Source: Monocercomonoides exilis
Taxonomy: Eukaryota; Preaxostyla; Oxymonadida; Polymastigidae
NCBI GenBank assembly: GCA_001643675.2
Contig: LSRY02000024.1
Location: 746,001-810,000, forward strand
Direction: 5' to 3'
DNA length: 64,000 bases
Of this stretch, positions 43,121-53,477 are shown piece after piece (the stretch's first letter is position 1; each line of letters starts with the position of its first letter). The translations under genes and the position numbers were made by a program. The notes under the pieces were generated by a model, which did not search any database, was not told the DNA's origin, and saw only the letters and a list, made by a program, of their open reading frames with translations.

Positions 43121-44983
43121 TCATAGCTCATTGATTTCCTCAATGTCTCCATCTGCAGCCACAGCATCTGGCTCTGCTTCCACCTCTGTTCTTCGCTCGT
43201 CTCGTTCCCCATCCACAAAACTGCTGCTGCAACAATTACTTCTTCTTGTGCTCCCTTCCCCAGCTCCTTTCTCTCTCCATTTCCATTCTTTCTCATCCCT
43301 TCCCCTCCTTTTCCTTCGTCTCTCCCGCTTCATCTGCCTCATCCCACTTCCTGCATCGTAGAACCGCCTCAACATCTCCTCTGGATCTCTCACCCCAAGC
43401 TCCCATTCACTCTCTCCTTCTCCTCTTTTCTCTCCTCCTCCACCACTGACAATCACCCTCAAGCATCTCATGTGCCCCATCTCACTTTTCTTTCCTTCCC
43501 CATCCCTTCCACTCCAAAAACCTTCATCATCATCATTTTCATCTTCTTCCATTTCATCCTCTCTTTCCCAGCCCCTCATCAGCCAATCTCCCCACTCATC
43601 CTTTCCTCCAACACCAGACATTCTGCTCTCTCCTTCACTTGTTGTCTCCCTTTCTCCTAACTCCTCTTCTTTTCTCCTTTCTCCCTCATTCTCAACCTCG
43701 CTTCCATCTCCCATTTCACCCGCCTCGAGCCATCGCTGAAATTCCAACAATTTGCTTGTTGGCTTCAAATCCTCTTGGAACAATAACCCTTCGTCTCCTT
43801 CCCCTCTCTGCCCTATTTCCTCCAAAAGCATCTGCGAAAGGAGACCTGATGGAAATGTTCCTGCGGGCGATTCTTCTTCTTTCTTCCTCATTTCCCTGTC
43901 TTTCCCGCTCCTTTTGCTCCTCCTCAGCCCTCCATATCCCCCATATCTCAGATCCGGATGCTCTGTGTTTGCATCCAAATCTTCTGCCTTCGCTCCCTTC
44001 CGCTTTGCTCGCTCATACCGCTCCGCCTGCTGCTCCTCCCTTCCCACTCCCTCATTTTCACCTTTCCCTCCTCTCTCCTCTCTTTCTGTTTCCTTCTCCA
44101 AAACACGCCTCTCTGCCTCATCCCACATCCGAGTCTCCTCCTCAGCCTCTTCTCCCCTCCTTTCTGCAACTCCTCCCATCCCTTCCCACTCCTTCCGCAC
44201 CCACACCCCAAACACCTTCCAGTGCTTCATTGCATCCTCCACCTGCCTCCTCCACCGCAAAACCCGTTCCTTCCTCTTCTCCAGCCTGCCTCCTGCCCCT
44301 GCTCCACCCGCTGCCTCCCAGTCTTCCCACCTCCACCGCTTCACCATCTCTCCCCGCTTCCTCTCTTCCAACTTCCATCCTTTCTCCCTCCCAATCCCCT
44401 CCATCTCTTTCCCCATCTCCTTCTTCACCTCTTCCCTTGCCCACTCCTCTCCTTCTTCCTTCTCCATTTCTTTGCATCTTTCGTCAGTTCTTTTCACCCG
44501 CATATCCTCAAGCACCATTTGAGCTGAGCATTCACAGCCCTTGTTTTCATCTTTCATCCCTTTCTCTCTTTCTTCACCAAATATCCCTGTCTCCTGTTCT
44601 CTTCCCAATCCAGCCCCGCTCTCCACCACTGTGTGCGTCTGCCATTCCATTCCTGTCTCTTTCTCTGAAGCACTCTTTTCCACCCAGAATGGCACAGACG
44701 ACTCGCACTTCTCTTTCAATTCGCTGATATTCCCAATTTCCATGGAGCCAGAGTTTGTGTTTGTGCTTGTGCTGCTGCTTGACCACCCACTCCTTCCAGT
44801 CTGCAAATAAGTCTTCATCCATTTCGTTGCCTGCCATTTCGACAACGCCACTTTTTCTGTTTCTTCCCCAGTTTCTTCCCTCATTTCTGCAAGTTCGTGA
44901 GGCATGCCTAATATTTGTGTTGCATGTGCCCTGTCTGTTTCCTTCTTCCACAATTCACGATTTTCTGTCTTCTCTGTCATCAT
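43121..44983 (-). CDS. unrecognised Glu/Gly/Arg-rich protein, 620 residues
   Basis: Long ORF from ATG (44983; a second ATG follows directly) to a TGA at 43121. The N-terminal part looks helical and balanced (LWKKETDRAHATQILGMPHE; VALSKWQATKWMKTYLQTGR). Most of the rest is rich in Glu, Gly, Arg, Lys and Met with Trp-containing helices (AMKHWKVFGVWVRKEWEGM; KLLEFQRWLEAGEMGDG). The coding strand is very G-rich, like that of the beta-helix gene next to it, and the opposite strand gives only Ser/Pro/Leu-rich shadows. There is no signal peptide, membrane segment or known domain. A 96-nt open segment with a good acceptor lies just upstream in another frame and may be a missing exon, so the start is uncertain. 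Confidence 0.5.
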   Translation of the reverse strand: MMTEKTENRELWKKETDRAHATQILGMPHELAEMREETGEETEKVALSKWQATKWMKTYLQTGRSGWSSSSTSTNTNSGSMEIGNISELKEKCESSVPFWVEKSASEKETGMEWQTHTVVESGAGLGREQETGIFGEEREKGMKDENKGCECSAQMVLEDMRVKRTDERCKEMEKEEGEEWAREEVKKEMGKEMEGIGREKGWKLEERKRGEMVKRWRWEDWEAAGGAGAGGRLEKRKERVLRWRRQVEDAMKHWKVFGVWVRKEWEGMGGVAERRGEEAEEETRMWDEAERRVLEKETEREERGGKGENEGVGREEQQAERYERAKRKGAKAEDLDANTEHPDLRYGGYGGLRRSKRSGKDREMRKKEEESPAGTFPSGLLSQMLLEEIGQRGEGDEGLLFQEDLKPTSKLLEFQRWLEAGEMGDGSEVENEGERRKEEELGERETTSEGESRMSGVGGKDEWGDWLMRGWEREDEMEEDENDDDEGFWSGRDGEGKKSEMGHMRCLRVIVSGGGGEKRGEGESEWELGVRDPEEMLRRFYDAGSGMRQMKRERRRKRRGRDEKEWKWREKGAGEGSTRRSNCCSSSFVDGERDERRTEVEAEPDAVAADGDIEEINEL

Positions 44984-45075
44984 TGCCAGAATTCTTCACA
45001 ATTAATTCCATCGTTAACAAAAGCCTTGAATATGTGTTTCTTTGCAACTATCCCACTTGTGATGCTCTTCAATGC
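44980..45075 (-). other. possible upstream exon in a different frame
   Basis: After an acceptor-like TTTTTAACAG, the minus strand reads ALKSITSGIVAKKHIFKAFV and then NDGINCEEFWQ before TGATGA, which overlaps the ATGATG start of the 620-residue ORF. The peptide looks coding. No GT donor allows a clean join, so this is either a frameshifted exon or the end of another, lost gene. Confidence 0.35.
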
Positions 45076-46223
45076 CTGTTAAAAATAAGACAATCCAATT
45101 CATAAGTTGTTTTTCGTTTTAGTTTATTTTTCTTTTCAAAGAGAGTCACAAAAAATAAATTTCGTAAAAAAAATTATTCATAAAGAAGATACATAACACA
45201 TTCTTCAGTTTTGCATTGCAATTTGGTTTTGGGGAAAGATTTATGTGATTTTAATCAAGGCGATGATGAGCTCATGATTTCAAAAGAGAATCGATTGGCT
45301 GCCTTCTGCTCGCGAATGCAAAATGCAAAAAGAAGCATTTTTGTCGGTTCTTTTTCATTTGTCCGAGATATTTTTTTTCCAGACAAAAAGAGAAAATAAA
45401 AATTAGAAAAAACGATCAGGCAAATGATATTTGATTGTTTCATTGTTGGATTTTTTAACATGTGTTATTATTCAATTCATTGAAGGCGATTTTTTAACGT
45501 GCTTGAGTGTTTTTAATGAGTTGGATTTGTTTGTGTTGATTTGCTGTGCAGACATCTTTTGAGAAGAAATAACAATATTTGTTTTTGGTGATGAAAGCGA
45601 ATCATTTATTTTCATATTGGAATATTTTTTCCATAAATGTCCCAATGTTTCAATACTTTTAAACTTATTGCTTTCGCTCAGAGCTTGCTGTTTGAATTGA
45701 AGCGTTTTTTTGACTTTTTTGATTTTTTGAATCACGGCTTTTGAACAAACTGAAAATGATTTTTCTTTGTGGAAAATATTCGAGAATTGCTATATAGTTG
45801 TAATTCAATTTATTGTGTTTCTGAATCATCAAAGCTTTTTCGTGCATTTTAGATTTATTTTTTTAAAAACAAAGAGTTATTCTGGTTTTCCAAATTAAAA
45901 AAAGCAATATTTTCTTCTATTTTTTGTTTTTTTTATTCTTTTTACGAATTTGTTATATATTATTTATGACATTATTGATTTTCTTTTGATTATTGTTATT
46001 TTTTTCATTTTATTGAATATTATTTTTTTTATGTTATATTTTGCGAATATTCTGATTATCTCATTTATTCATTTACTAAGTTGATCTTTTTCAATTGTTA
46101 TTGAATCTGTATTTATTGTCTTTCATAATTTCATCTTCAGTGTTTTCTGGAAAGCCAAAAGATGGGATTAATGGGGCAGGAAACAAAAGAAAGGCAATTT
46201 ATGGGTCAATTCGATCCGGAAAG
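45076..46223. other. divergent intergenic region
   Basis: About 1.1 kb of AT-rich DNA between the G-rich ORF (minus) and the beta-helix gene (plus). The frame of the beta-helix gene is open from about 46095 but without an ATG; an acceptor-like CATCTTCAG at about 46132-46140 leaves room for a 5' untranslated or short coding exon. Nothing else was recognised. Confidence 0.5.
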
Positions 46224-49200
46224 ATGATTCTATCTCCGTGTTGTCTGCTGATTGTTTCCTTTTTGGCGGCGAGTGTTTCATATGAGCTCAAAAGCAGCAT
46301 GCTTCTGGATGGAGAAGATGGGAAGGGAAAAATCAAAGAGAGACTGGAAGGCAAAGAAAATGCTTGGTGGGAAGAAAAGGGTGTGGAATGCTGGAAAAAG
46401 GAGGGAAAAGAGAAATGGCTTCAAACAGGAAGTGTGCGTTTCATGAGCAGGGAGCGGAATGGAGTTGGGGTGAAGAGTGTGAATGCATCGGTTTGTCTGA
46501 AGCGGCTGAAGATATTTGTGAGTGAAAATGTGGAAGTGATGAATGTGGGCTTGGGAAGTCTGGGGGAGATGAGCGAGTGCTGTGTGGTTGCAGAAAGTGG
46601 TGTGATGGGAAGTGTTGCAGGAGCAGATGGTGGAGTGGTTGTGTTGAGGAATGTGAGTGTGGAAGGTGTGAAGAAAGGGATTGTTTTCGTTGGGAGTTTG
46701 GTGAGGGTTGGGAGATGTGATGGGAGTGATTGTGGGTGTGTGGATTTGAGCGAAGGGGTTGTGAGGGATGTGAAGGTGATGATGGAAGGAGCCTTCATTG
46801 CCAGTTGCAGCGGAATGGACACAGTTGTGGAACAGATGGCGTTTGTGAATGTGAGCAGAATGGCGATGAAGAGGCAGATGACAGGAGAAGAGAAGAAAGA
46901 GAAGTGGAAAAATGAAGAAAATAAAAATCAGTATTTTTGGAGAAGGAATGGAGAAAAGATGATTGGGTGTGTTGTGGAAGGAGTGGAATGGCCTTTGGAT
47001 GGAGGCATTGTTTATGGAGCGAACAGAAGTGGGCAGAACTTGTGGTGTGAAAACACAACAATGGAGAGATGCGAAAGAAATGGAGCGATGAACGATTATG
47101 AAGGGGAGAAGAACATGGAAAGAAAAATCGTGAGCAGTGGAGATGAAACATTTGTTGATTGCTCATTTTTCGAAACCTCAGCGACAAGCAGTCAATCAAA
47201 TTCAGGAGGAGCGATCCTGTTCACATCAACTGGAAAATTGACTGTTTTGAGAACATCGTTTGAGAGATGCTATGCAGCTTATTGCGGAGGGGCGATCTCC
47301 AGTCGCTTGAAGGAATACTGCAAGATGGAAGTGGAAAAATGCAACTTCACACATTGTTGGAGTGTGGCATCTGGAGGAACTGTTGATGCTCGGTATGTAA
47401 GCGAAGGGAGATGGGCAAAATGCCGATTCATTGAGGGAAACACAACTCACATGGGAGGAGGGTTGTTTTTGGAATTTGAGCCAACAAGAAACGTTGTCAG
47501 TGAAAATGAGTTTGTTGGAAACTCGAAAATTGGGCAAACATACAATGGAGGAGTTGGATTGGGATTATATGAAAACTGTTTTGCCATTGTATCAGACTGT
47601 ATTTTCATGAATGGATACAGTGAAAATAGAGGCGGAGGGATATGTTGGGACGACAGAGCTGGATCAGCTGAATCAAAAGTGTTGTTTTGCTTCTTTGGAA
47701 ACAACAGTGCAGCAAATGGAGGATCGGATGTGTATATCTGCGATGGGTGGACAAGCATTGATGAAAGCAGTTTTGTATTGTGTCGGACGATTTCGGAAGG
47801 AGAGGGAATGAGAGTTGTGAAAGGAGGCACAGATTGCAGCGGTTGGGTGTTGAAAGGATATTTCAGCAAGATCCACATTGATGGAGAGGAAGGGATCGAC
47901 CATTTGGGATGTGGGTCTGGTGGAGTGGAAGGAGAAGAACAGAAGGGGAGGGGATGCAAAAGGATTGGGTATTTCAGAATGGTTGCAGATTTGACAAGAG
48001 AAGTGGATGTTGTTGTGGGGAGGGGAAGGTGCAGAGAGGAGAAAGTGGAGATTGGAGACTTGTCAGTGAGTGTGAAAGGGGTGGGGAAGGAGGAGACAGC
48101 TGTTGTTTTGAGAGGGAGGAGCGAAGGGGAAGAGGTGGTGCTGATTGGGAGAGGGAGTGGGATGTTTGAGGGGATGAGTTTTGCTCGAGTGGGGAAGGGG
48201 AAGAGGAGGAAGGAGGAGTTTGTTGTTGGAGAGAATGGAGGAGAGCTGCAGTTGGTGAAGTGCCGAGTGAGAGAGGTGAGCGCGGAGGAAAAGCAAAATG
48301 AAGGAGAAGGAGAAGGGGAAGGAAGAGAGGGAGAAGGGGATGCATTTTTGAGTGGGTTTGTGTTAGTTGTTGGAGGGAGAGTGGTGATGGAGTCAGTTGA
48401 GGTGAGTGGGATGAGGGAGGATGGGTGTGGAGTGGTGGAGATGGAAGGGGTGAATGGAGGGTGGGTGGAGATGAAGAACACAGTGGTGGAAGAGGTTGTG
48501 CGGGAGAGGGGGAATGGGAGTGTTGTGGGAGGGAGAGTGGGAGAAGGAGGAGGAGTGGTGGTGGAGGGAGGGACATATCGGAATTGTGGGTGCTTGTCGG
48601 GAAGTGGAGGTTGGATGTGGATTGGTGTTGGTGAAGGAGGGGTTGTGTCGATAGGCAACACAACAGGCAGCGAGGGAGGAGAAAGCGAGGGTGCTGTGAG
48701 TGTGGAGGGATGCAGCTGTGGAGGAGAAGGAGAAGGAGAGGGGTGCGGAGGAGGGCTGTTTGTGGAAGTGGGGAAGGGGTGGAGAGGGTTAGCGATTATA
48801 GATGCGGTATTCAGTGGATGTATGGTTGGGGAAGGGGAAAAAGAGCGTGGAAGAGGAGGAGGGTTGTATATTGATGTTGTGGATGGTGGAGAAGGAGGGA
48901 AAGCGTTGGATGAGATAGATGTGTTCCAGATTGGAAAAGTGAGATTTGAGGGAAACCGCGGGTGGGAAGGGAGAGATGTGTTTGCAAGGTGCAGTGTTCT
49001 GGGAGAAGTGGCAGACAGAGCTCATTTGGGGGATTGGTTTGTTCCATCAGAGGAGGAAAGAGAAGAGGATTGGAAGGAAGAGGAAGGGAAATGGGGAGGA
49101 GTGTGGGGGTGTGAGCGAAGCACCACAGGAGATGAGTTTGGGATTCCGATTGTGGTGTATTTGTGGGAAGGAGCGAGAGAGCGGATGCATGTGGATGGGG

Positions 49201-52200
49201 TTGGAGGAGGGGATTTTGGGAGGTGTGGATTTGCAGTTGCACCATGTGAGACAATCACACAAGCAATCAAACTGCATGCAGCATTGATGAAGGAGCAAGG
49301 GATGGAAGAGATCCGAGTGAGCCATTCCTCCTTGATTGAGGAGGCGATGGTTCTGAGTGAAGATGAGATGCCAAATGGATTGGTGATCGTTGGTGATGAA
49401 GAAGGGAGCGAAATTGTGTTTGGAGGAGAAAAGAGGAAACATGGCAGTGGAGAAGGAATAAAGTGGGAAGCAAAAGTGAATGAAATTGAAGAAAAGATGG
49501 GTTTTGTCAGGTCAAGTGTTCCATTTTCGTTGACAAAAATAATCTTTATGTTTGGAGAAGGGATGCTTGGATGCAGATCATTTGTTCGAATGGAGGACGA
49601 GAAGTGTGTTTTGCTGATGAAAGGATGCAGAATGGAGGGGAGAGGCAGAGAAGAAGGGGGAGAGATTGGATTTGTGTTTGTTGAAGGGATGAAGGGAGAG
49701 CTGAAGGTTGAGGAATGTGTGTTCAAGGACTGTCTGTTGGGAAAGGAGTATTTGGTGGTGGGTGAGGGAATGAAGAGCGTGGTGATAAATGGAACACTGT
49801 TCTCTGGAATAGACATGAGCAGCTCCAGTCTGATTGGAATATGTGGAGGAAGTGTTGGCGGAGCAAAGGGAAATGAAAGAAATGAAGAGAAAAAGAGGTT
49901 GTGGAGAGAGAATGGAGAAGAGAAGGCAAGAGTGAAGGTGCGGATGGAGAAGTCGAACTTCACAAGCATAACCTCGAGAGGCGAGAGCGGGGCAGTGATT
50001 GGAAGCAGAACAGGAGAAGTGATGGGGGTGGTGGATGTGAGAATCGAGGGGTGCGGGATGAGAGGGTGTGTGAATGAAGGGTCTGAGGAAGGGGGAGGCG
50101 TGAAGTGGCGAGGAGGGTGGGAAGAGAATGGAGAAGGGCTGGTGATGGAGAGCTGCACAGTTGCAGGATGTGAATGCAGCCGAACAAGTGGAAGGGGAGG
50201 GGGAATAATGCTGGACTGTGTTGGAAGGGCTGAGGGGAAAGAAGGAAATGGAGCAAATGGGATTGGAGGGTTTGTGATGAGGGGCATCTCATTCCTGTGG
50301 AATGAAGCATTTGTTGGGAAAGACATGTTTGTGAGGTGCTTGTCAATTGAGGAGCAGATGAAGCGGAGTGTGCTTGAGCTGGACACAGAGCAGGATTCTC
50401 TGTTGCGGAGGGATGCAGCGAATGCGAGTGATGAGGAAGAGAAGGATGTGGATCTGCTGGAGTGGTTGCAGGGGTATCAGTCTGTGTGGGTGTATGTTGC
50501 TGAGTCTGGGAAGGATGGGAGGTTGTGTGGATCAGATAGTGAGGCATGTCGGAGTGTTTCAGGTGGGATGAAGCACATGGAAAGAGGAGCAGGGAGCACG
50601 ATGTGGATTGTGGAGAAAGGGGTTGTGATGGAGAAGACGACTGTGGGAGATGTGTGCGTCCGATCTTGGAAGCGGGGGAAGAAGTGCATTGTGAGTGTGG
50701 ATAAGGTGGATGAAGCAGAAGTGTTGGAGGAAGGGGTTGTGTGCTTTGTGAATGAGAGTGAGGTGGTAGAGTGTGTGTTTGAAATCGGGAAGCATTTTGA
50801 GGGGAGAGATGGAAGTGTGCTTCAGCAAGTGAATGGAACACTTGTGATGACAGGGTGTGCAGTGAGGTTTGCGGAGCAAAGGGGAGCCCTGATGTGTGAT
50901 GTGATGAGGATATGTGGAGGAGTGTTTGAGATGCGTGGGGGTGTGGTGGAGCAAATGGAGTGTGGGAAGGGTGTGTTTGTGTTTGGGAGTGGGAGCAATG
51001 GAGTGTTGCGGGAGTGTGTGATTGGGGATGTGGAGAGCGAGGGAGATGTTGTGAGGGTGGATGGTGGAGGGAGAGTGGAGATGAAGGAGATTGTCATGAA
51101 AGATGTGAGATTGCGCGGAGGAGCGAGCTGTGTGAGTGTGAAGGGAAATGGGGCATTGAATGGGGAAGGGGAAGGAGGAAAGACGAGGATGTGGTGTGTG
51201 GAGCTTGTGAATGTGAGTGTTTCGAAGAGTGAGGGAAGTGTGCTGCATGGAGAAGGGCGAGGAGCAAAGACAGAGTGCGTGAACTGTTCGTTTGGGAGAT
51301 GGGGGAGGAGGAGTGGAGAAGGGAGTGCAGTGTGTGTGAGAGGAGGATGTGAGCTGGAGATGGAAGCATGCATGGTGGATGGGACAGGGCATGAGGAGAA
51401 GGATGAAAGAGAGGAGTGGATGAATGAAGGAGGAGAAGGAGAAGGAAATGAGAAAGGGGTGTGCAGGTGGAATGAGTCAGCTGTGGAGGTGAGACAGAGC
51501 ACCGGGGTTGTGATGGAGACGAGGATTGCGAACTGTGGTGAGGGAGGGATGAGTGTCAGTGGAGGGAGTTTGAAGATTGCGAAGAGTGAATTTGAAGGGA
51601 ATGGGGAAGGAGTTGCGAAGTATCCGTCTGCTCGGAGAAACATGTGGTGCAGAGAGGGAGGGAAGGTTGAAATGGTGAGCCTTCGTGGGGGAGATGGGGT
51701 GGAGAAGGGATCATCGATGTGGATGACGAATGAAGGATGTGAGGTGGGAGGAATTCTGGCAGCGAGAGAATCTGTGTTGTTCATTCCGCTAGTGGATGAA
51801 GTGGAGGTGGAGGTGGAGGAAGTCGGGGAGAGAGAGAAAGTGGTGTTTGTGGGGGAGTTGTTGCTTCCATGCAACTTATCATTCAAAGTGGAGAAGAGAA
51901 TGGGTGAAGAAGTTCATGTGGAGAAAGGGGTGTTTGAGGAAGAGGGATATGTTTCTGAGGGGATGGTGTTTGGGTGGACAAGCACTGCAGGAATCGGAAA
52001 TGAAAACGAAAATGCAGAAGTGAGTGTGTGCATCCTGTTTGGGAATGCTGAATCTCCTTCATCAACAAATGAATTCATCGTGAAGAACAGAAGCGAACCC
52101 AAAACAAATGGGGAGGAAAGGATTGTTGAAGGAGGAAAAGAAAAGAAATCTTATTGGTTGTTGATTGTGACTGTTCTTGTTATTTTATTGTTGATTGTTC

Positions 52201-53477
52201 TTATTGTTTCTATTATTCTTGCAGTCAGATGGAGAAAGGCAAAGAATGAAAATAAAGATCTGAGAGAGATAGTGAATGACACGGTGAAGAAGGATCCAAA
52301 GGCATTTGAGATGGTGACGATGGAGATGTCACCAGAGGTGCAGTGGAGGAGAGCTGAGAGAGAAGCGGAAAAGAAGAATGAAGAGAGGATCAAGAAGAGA
52401 GTGTATGCGAAAAGCTTGGGACACTCGGAGTCGTCAGAGCATTTGTTGAGTGAATGTGGATCGACTGAATATATCCTGGGGAAAGATTCAGACAAGATCC
52501 CTGAATGGGCATTGGAGAAGGTTGAGGAAGAAGAGACAAGAAAACGAACACCTTCGCCATCTGTTTCATCCACCTCAACCACAGACACTTCAGACACAGA
52601 ATCCACTTTTGTTCGATCAGAGAGTCTGTGTCCCACAACTTCATCGATGTCCAATCTGGTGGATGCAATGGCCTGCTCCTCACCACATGAAAAACTGATT
52701 GTGGATTTGAGAGATTCTCTGTTCATGCTTCTTCATGGAAGGAATGAGAAGAAAGAGATGCCAATTGGCTCATTAAATGAAAGAGAGCAGACAGCTGCTC
52801 AGGTGCTGTTTTGGGTGGCTAATCTCGCACTGCATTCATTTGATGAAATGGAAAATCCGCTTCAATCGCTTTCCAATCTCAGTCCACACATAGTGTTGTT
52901 TTCAGAACACATGGTCATTTGTATTGTGATGCACTCTGACTTCTCATCTGACGATGATTCCGATTCCTCATCCATCTCTTCATCAACTGTTGTGACTTCT
53001 GCAAGTGATGATGATGATTATGACTCTCTTCCCTCATCTGCGTTTGAGGAGGATGATGTTTTCAAAAAAGAGTGCCTGAGGTGGAAGGCACCCGAACTGC
53101 TGATGAACAAGAAGATGGGAGCAACAAAAGAGTCAGTTGTGTTTTCGATCGGGATGATGCTGTGGGAGTGTCTGACCCTTCAGATCCCGTTTGGGGAGTT
53201 TGAGGCCGAAGTGGCAGGGCAGAAGATTGTGAATGGAGAGAGGCCGGATTTGGAGAGAGTTGGAGGGAGCAAGTGGAAGGAGGCAGTGAAGGCGTGTGTT
53301 TCGAGCCGAGCAAGTGACCGTCCATCTCTGATGAGTGTGAAGCGAGCATGCATTGAGCGTTTTCCGGCGAATGCAGCAACATTGACTGTATCTGATGCAA
53401 TTGGGGTGTATATGAGTGGAGGCACAGCTGACGAAGAAGAAAGCGAAGATGGGATTGGAGAAAGCTCAATGGAATAG
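46224..53477 (+). CDS. giant beta-helix surface protein with transmembrane segment and degenerate kinase tail
   Basis: ORF of 2417 residues from the ATG at 46224, which starts a signal peptide (MILSPCCLLIVSFLAAS). The ectodomain (about 25-1970) has many short Gly-rich right-handed beta-helix turns, such as SGGAILFTSTGKLTVLRTSF and MGGGLFLEF, with recurring modules that open like VWVYVAESGKDGRLCGSD and contain spaced cysteines. A single transmembrane helix (about 1978-2000) is followed by basic residues. The cytoplasmic part (2001-2417) contains a kinase-like C-lobe: the APE-type motif WKAPELLMNKK (W at 2287), then SIGMMLWECLTLQIPFGEFE, and DRPSLMSVKRAC. The HRD position reads LSPHIVLF, and no DFG or ATP-binding lysine was found, so it should be catalytically dead. 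The layout suggests a surface receptor or adhesin. Function and ligand are unknown. The coding strand is strikingly G-rich. Confidence 0.85.
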   Translation: MILSPCCLLIVSFLAASVSYELKSSMLLDGEDGKGKIKERLEGKENAWWEEKGVECWKKEGKEKWLQTGSVRFMSRERNGVGVKSVNASVCLKRLKIFVSENVEVMNVGLGSLGEMSECCVVAESGVMGSVAGADGGVVVLRNVSVEGVKKGIVFVGSLVRVGRCDGSDCGCVDLSEGVVRDVKVMMEGAFIASCSGMDTVVEQMAFVNVSRMAMKRQMTGEEKKEKWKNEENKNQYFWRRNGEKMIGCVVEGVEWPLDGGIVYGANRSGQNLWCENTTMERCERNGAMNDYEGEKNMERKIVSSGDETFVDCSFFETSATSSQSNSGGAILFTSTGKLTVLRTSFERCYAAYCGGAISSRLKEYCKMEVEKCNFTHCWSVASGGTVDARYVSEGRWAKCRFIEGNTTHMGGGLFLEFEPTRNVVSENEFVGNSKIGQTYNGGVGLGLYENCFAIVSDCIFMNGYSENRGGGICWDDRAGSAESKVLFCFFGNNSAANGGSDVYICDGWTSIDESSFVLCRTISEGEGMRVVKGGTDCSGWVLKGYFSKIHIDGEEGIDHLGCGSGGVEGEEQKGRGCKRIGYFRMVADLTREVDVVVGRGRCREEKVEIGDLSVSVKGVGKEETAVVLRGRSEGEEVVLIGRGSGMFEGMSFARVGKGKRRKEEFVVGENGGELQLVKCRVREVSAEEKQNEGEGEGEGREGEGDAFLSGFVLVVGGRVVMESVEVSGMREDGCGVVEMEGVNGGWVEMKNTVVEEVVRERGNGSVVGGRVGEGGGVVVEGGTYRNCGCLSGSGGWMWIGVGEGGVVSIGNTTGSEGGESEGAVSVEGCSCGGEGEGEGCGGGLFVEVGKGWRGLAIIDAVFSGCMVGEGEKERGRGGGLYIDVVDGGEGGKALDEIDVFQIGKVRFEGNRGWEGRDVFARCSVLGEVADRAHLGDWFVPSEEEREEDWKEEEGKWGGVWGCERSTTGDEFGIPIVVYLWEGARERMHVDGVGGGDFGRCGFAVAPCETITQAIKLHAALMKEQGMEEIRVSHSSLIEEAMVLSEDEMPNGLVIVGDEEGSEIVFGGEKRKHGSGEGIKWEAKVNEIEEKMGFVRSSVPFSLTKIIFMFGEGMLGCRSFVRMEDEKCVLLMKGCRMEGRGREEGGEIGFVFVEGMKGELKVEECVFKDCLLGKEYLVVGEGMKSVVINGTLFSGIDMSSSSLIGICGGSVGGAKGNERNEEKKRLWRENGEEKARVKVRMEKSNFTSITSRGESGAVIGSRTGEVMGVVDVRIEGCGMRGCVNEGSEEGGGVKWRGGWEENGEGLVMESCTVAGCECSRTSGRGGGIMLDCVGRAEGKEGNGANGIGGFVMRGISFLWNEAFVGKDMFVRCLSIEEQMKRSVLELDTEQDSLLRRDAANASDEEEKDVDLLEWLQGYQSVWVYVAESGKDGRLCGSDSEACRSVSGGMKHMERGAGSTMWIVEKGVVMEKTTVGDVCVRSWKRGKKCIVSVDKVDEAEVLEEGVVCFVNESEVVECVFEIGKHFEGRDGSVLQQVNGTLVMTGCAVRFAEQRGALMCDVMRICGGVFEMRGGVVEQMECGKGVFVFGSGSNGVLRECVIGDVESEGDVVRVDGGGRVEMKEIVMKDVRLRGGASCVSVKGNGALNGEGEGGKTRMWCVELVNVSVSKSEGSVLHGEGRGAKTECVNCSFGRWGRRSGEGSAVCVRGGCELEMEACMVDGTGHEEKDEREEWMNEGGEGEGNEKGVCRWNESAVEVRQSTGVVMETRIANCGEGGMSVSGGSLKIAKSEFEGNGEGVAKYPSARRNMWCREGGKVEMVSLRGGDGVEKGSSMWMTNEGCEVGGILAARESVLFIPLVDEVEVEVEEVGEREKVVFVGELLLPCNLSFKVEKRMGEEVHVEKGVFEEEGYVSEGMVFGWTSTAGIGNENENAEVSVCILFGNAESPSSTNEFIVKNRSEPKTNGEERIVEGGKEKKSYWLLIVTVLVILLLIVLIVSIILAVRWRKAKNENKDLREIVNDTVKKDPKAFEMVTMEMSPEVQWRRAEREAEKKNEERIKKRVYAKSLGHSESSEHLLSECGSTEYILGKDSDKIPEWALEKVEEEETRKRTPSPSVSSTSTTDTSDTESTFVRSESLCPTTSSMSNLVDAMACSSPHEKLIVDLRDSLFMLLHGRNEKKEMPIGSLNEREQTAAQVLFWVANLALHSFDEMENPLQSLSNLSPHIVLFSEHMVICIVMHSDFSSDDDSDSSSISSSTVVTSASDDDDYDSLPSSAFEEDDVFKKECLRWKAPELLMNKKMGATKESVVFSIGMMLWECLTLQIPFGEFEAEVAGQKIVNGERPDLERVGGSKWKEAVKACVSSRASDRPSLMSVKRACIERFPANAATLTVSDAIGVYMSGGTADEEESEDGIGESSME

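Noticed and set aside
43639-44727. Long plus-strand ORF rich in Ser, Pro and Leu
   Set aside because: It is the complement of the G-rich minus-strand ORF. Its composition is a mirror of GAG/GGA-rich codons and shows no protein-like motifs.
47447-51886. Long minus-strand ORFs rich in Pro, Ser, His and Thr opposite the beta-helix gene
   Set aside because: They are shadows created by the lack of stop complements in a G-rich coding strand; the plus frame has a signal peptide, modules and a transmembrane helix.
52151-52726. 191-residue minus-strand ORF near the kinase-like tail
   Set aside because: It is antisense to the transmembrane and juxtamembrane part of the beta-helix gene, which is clearly coding.
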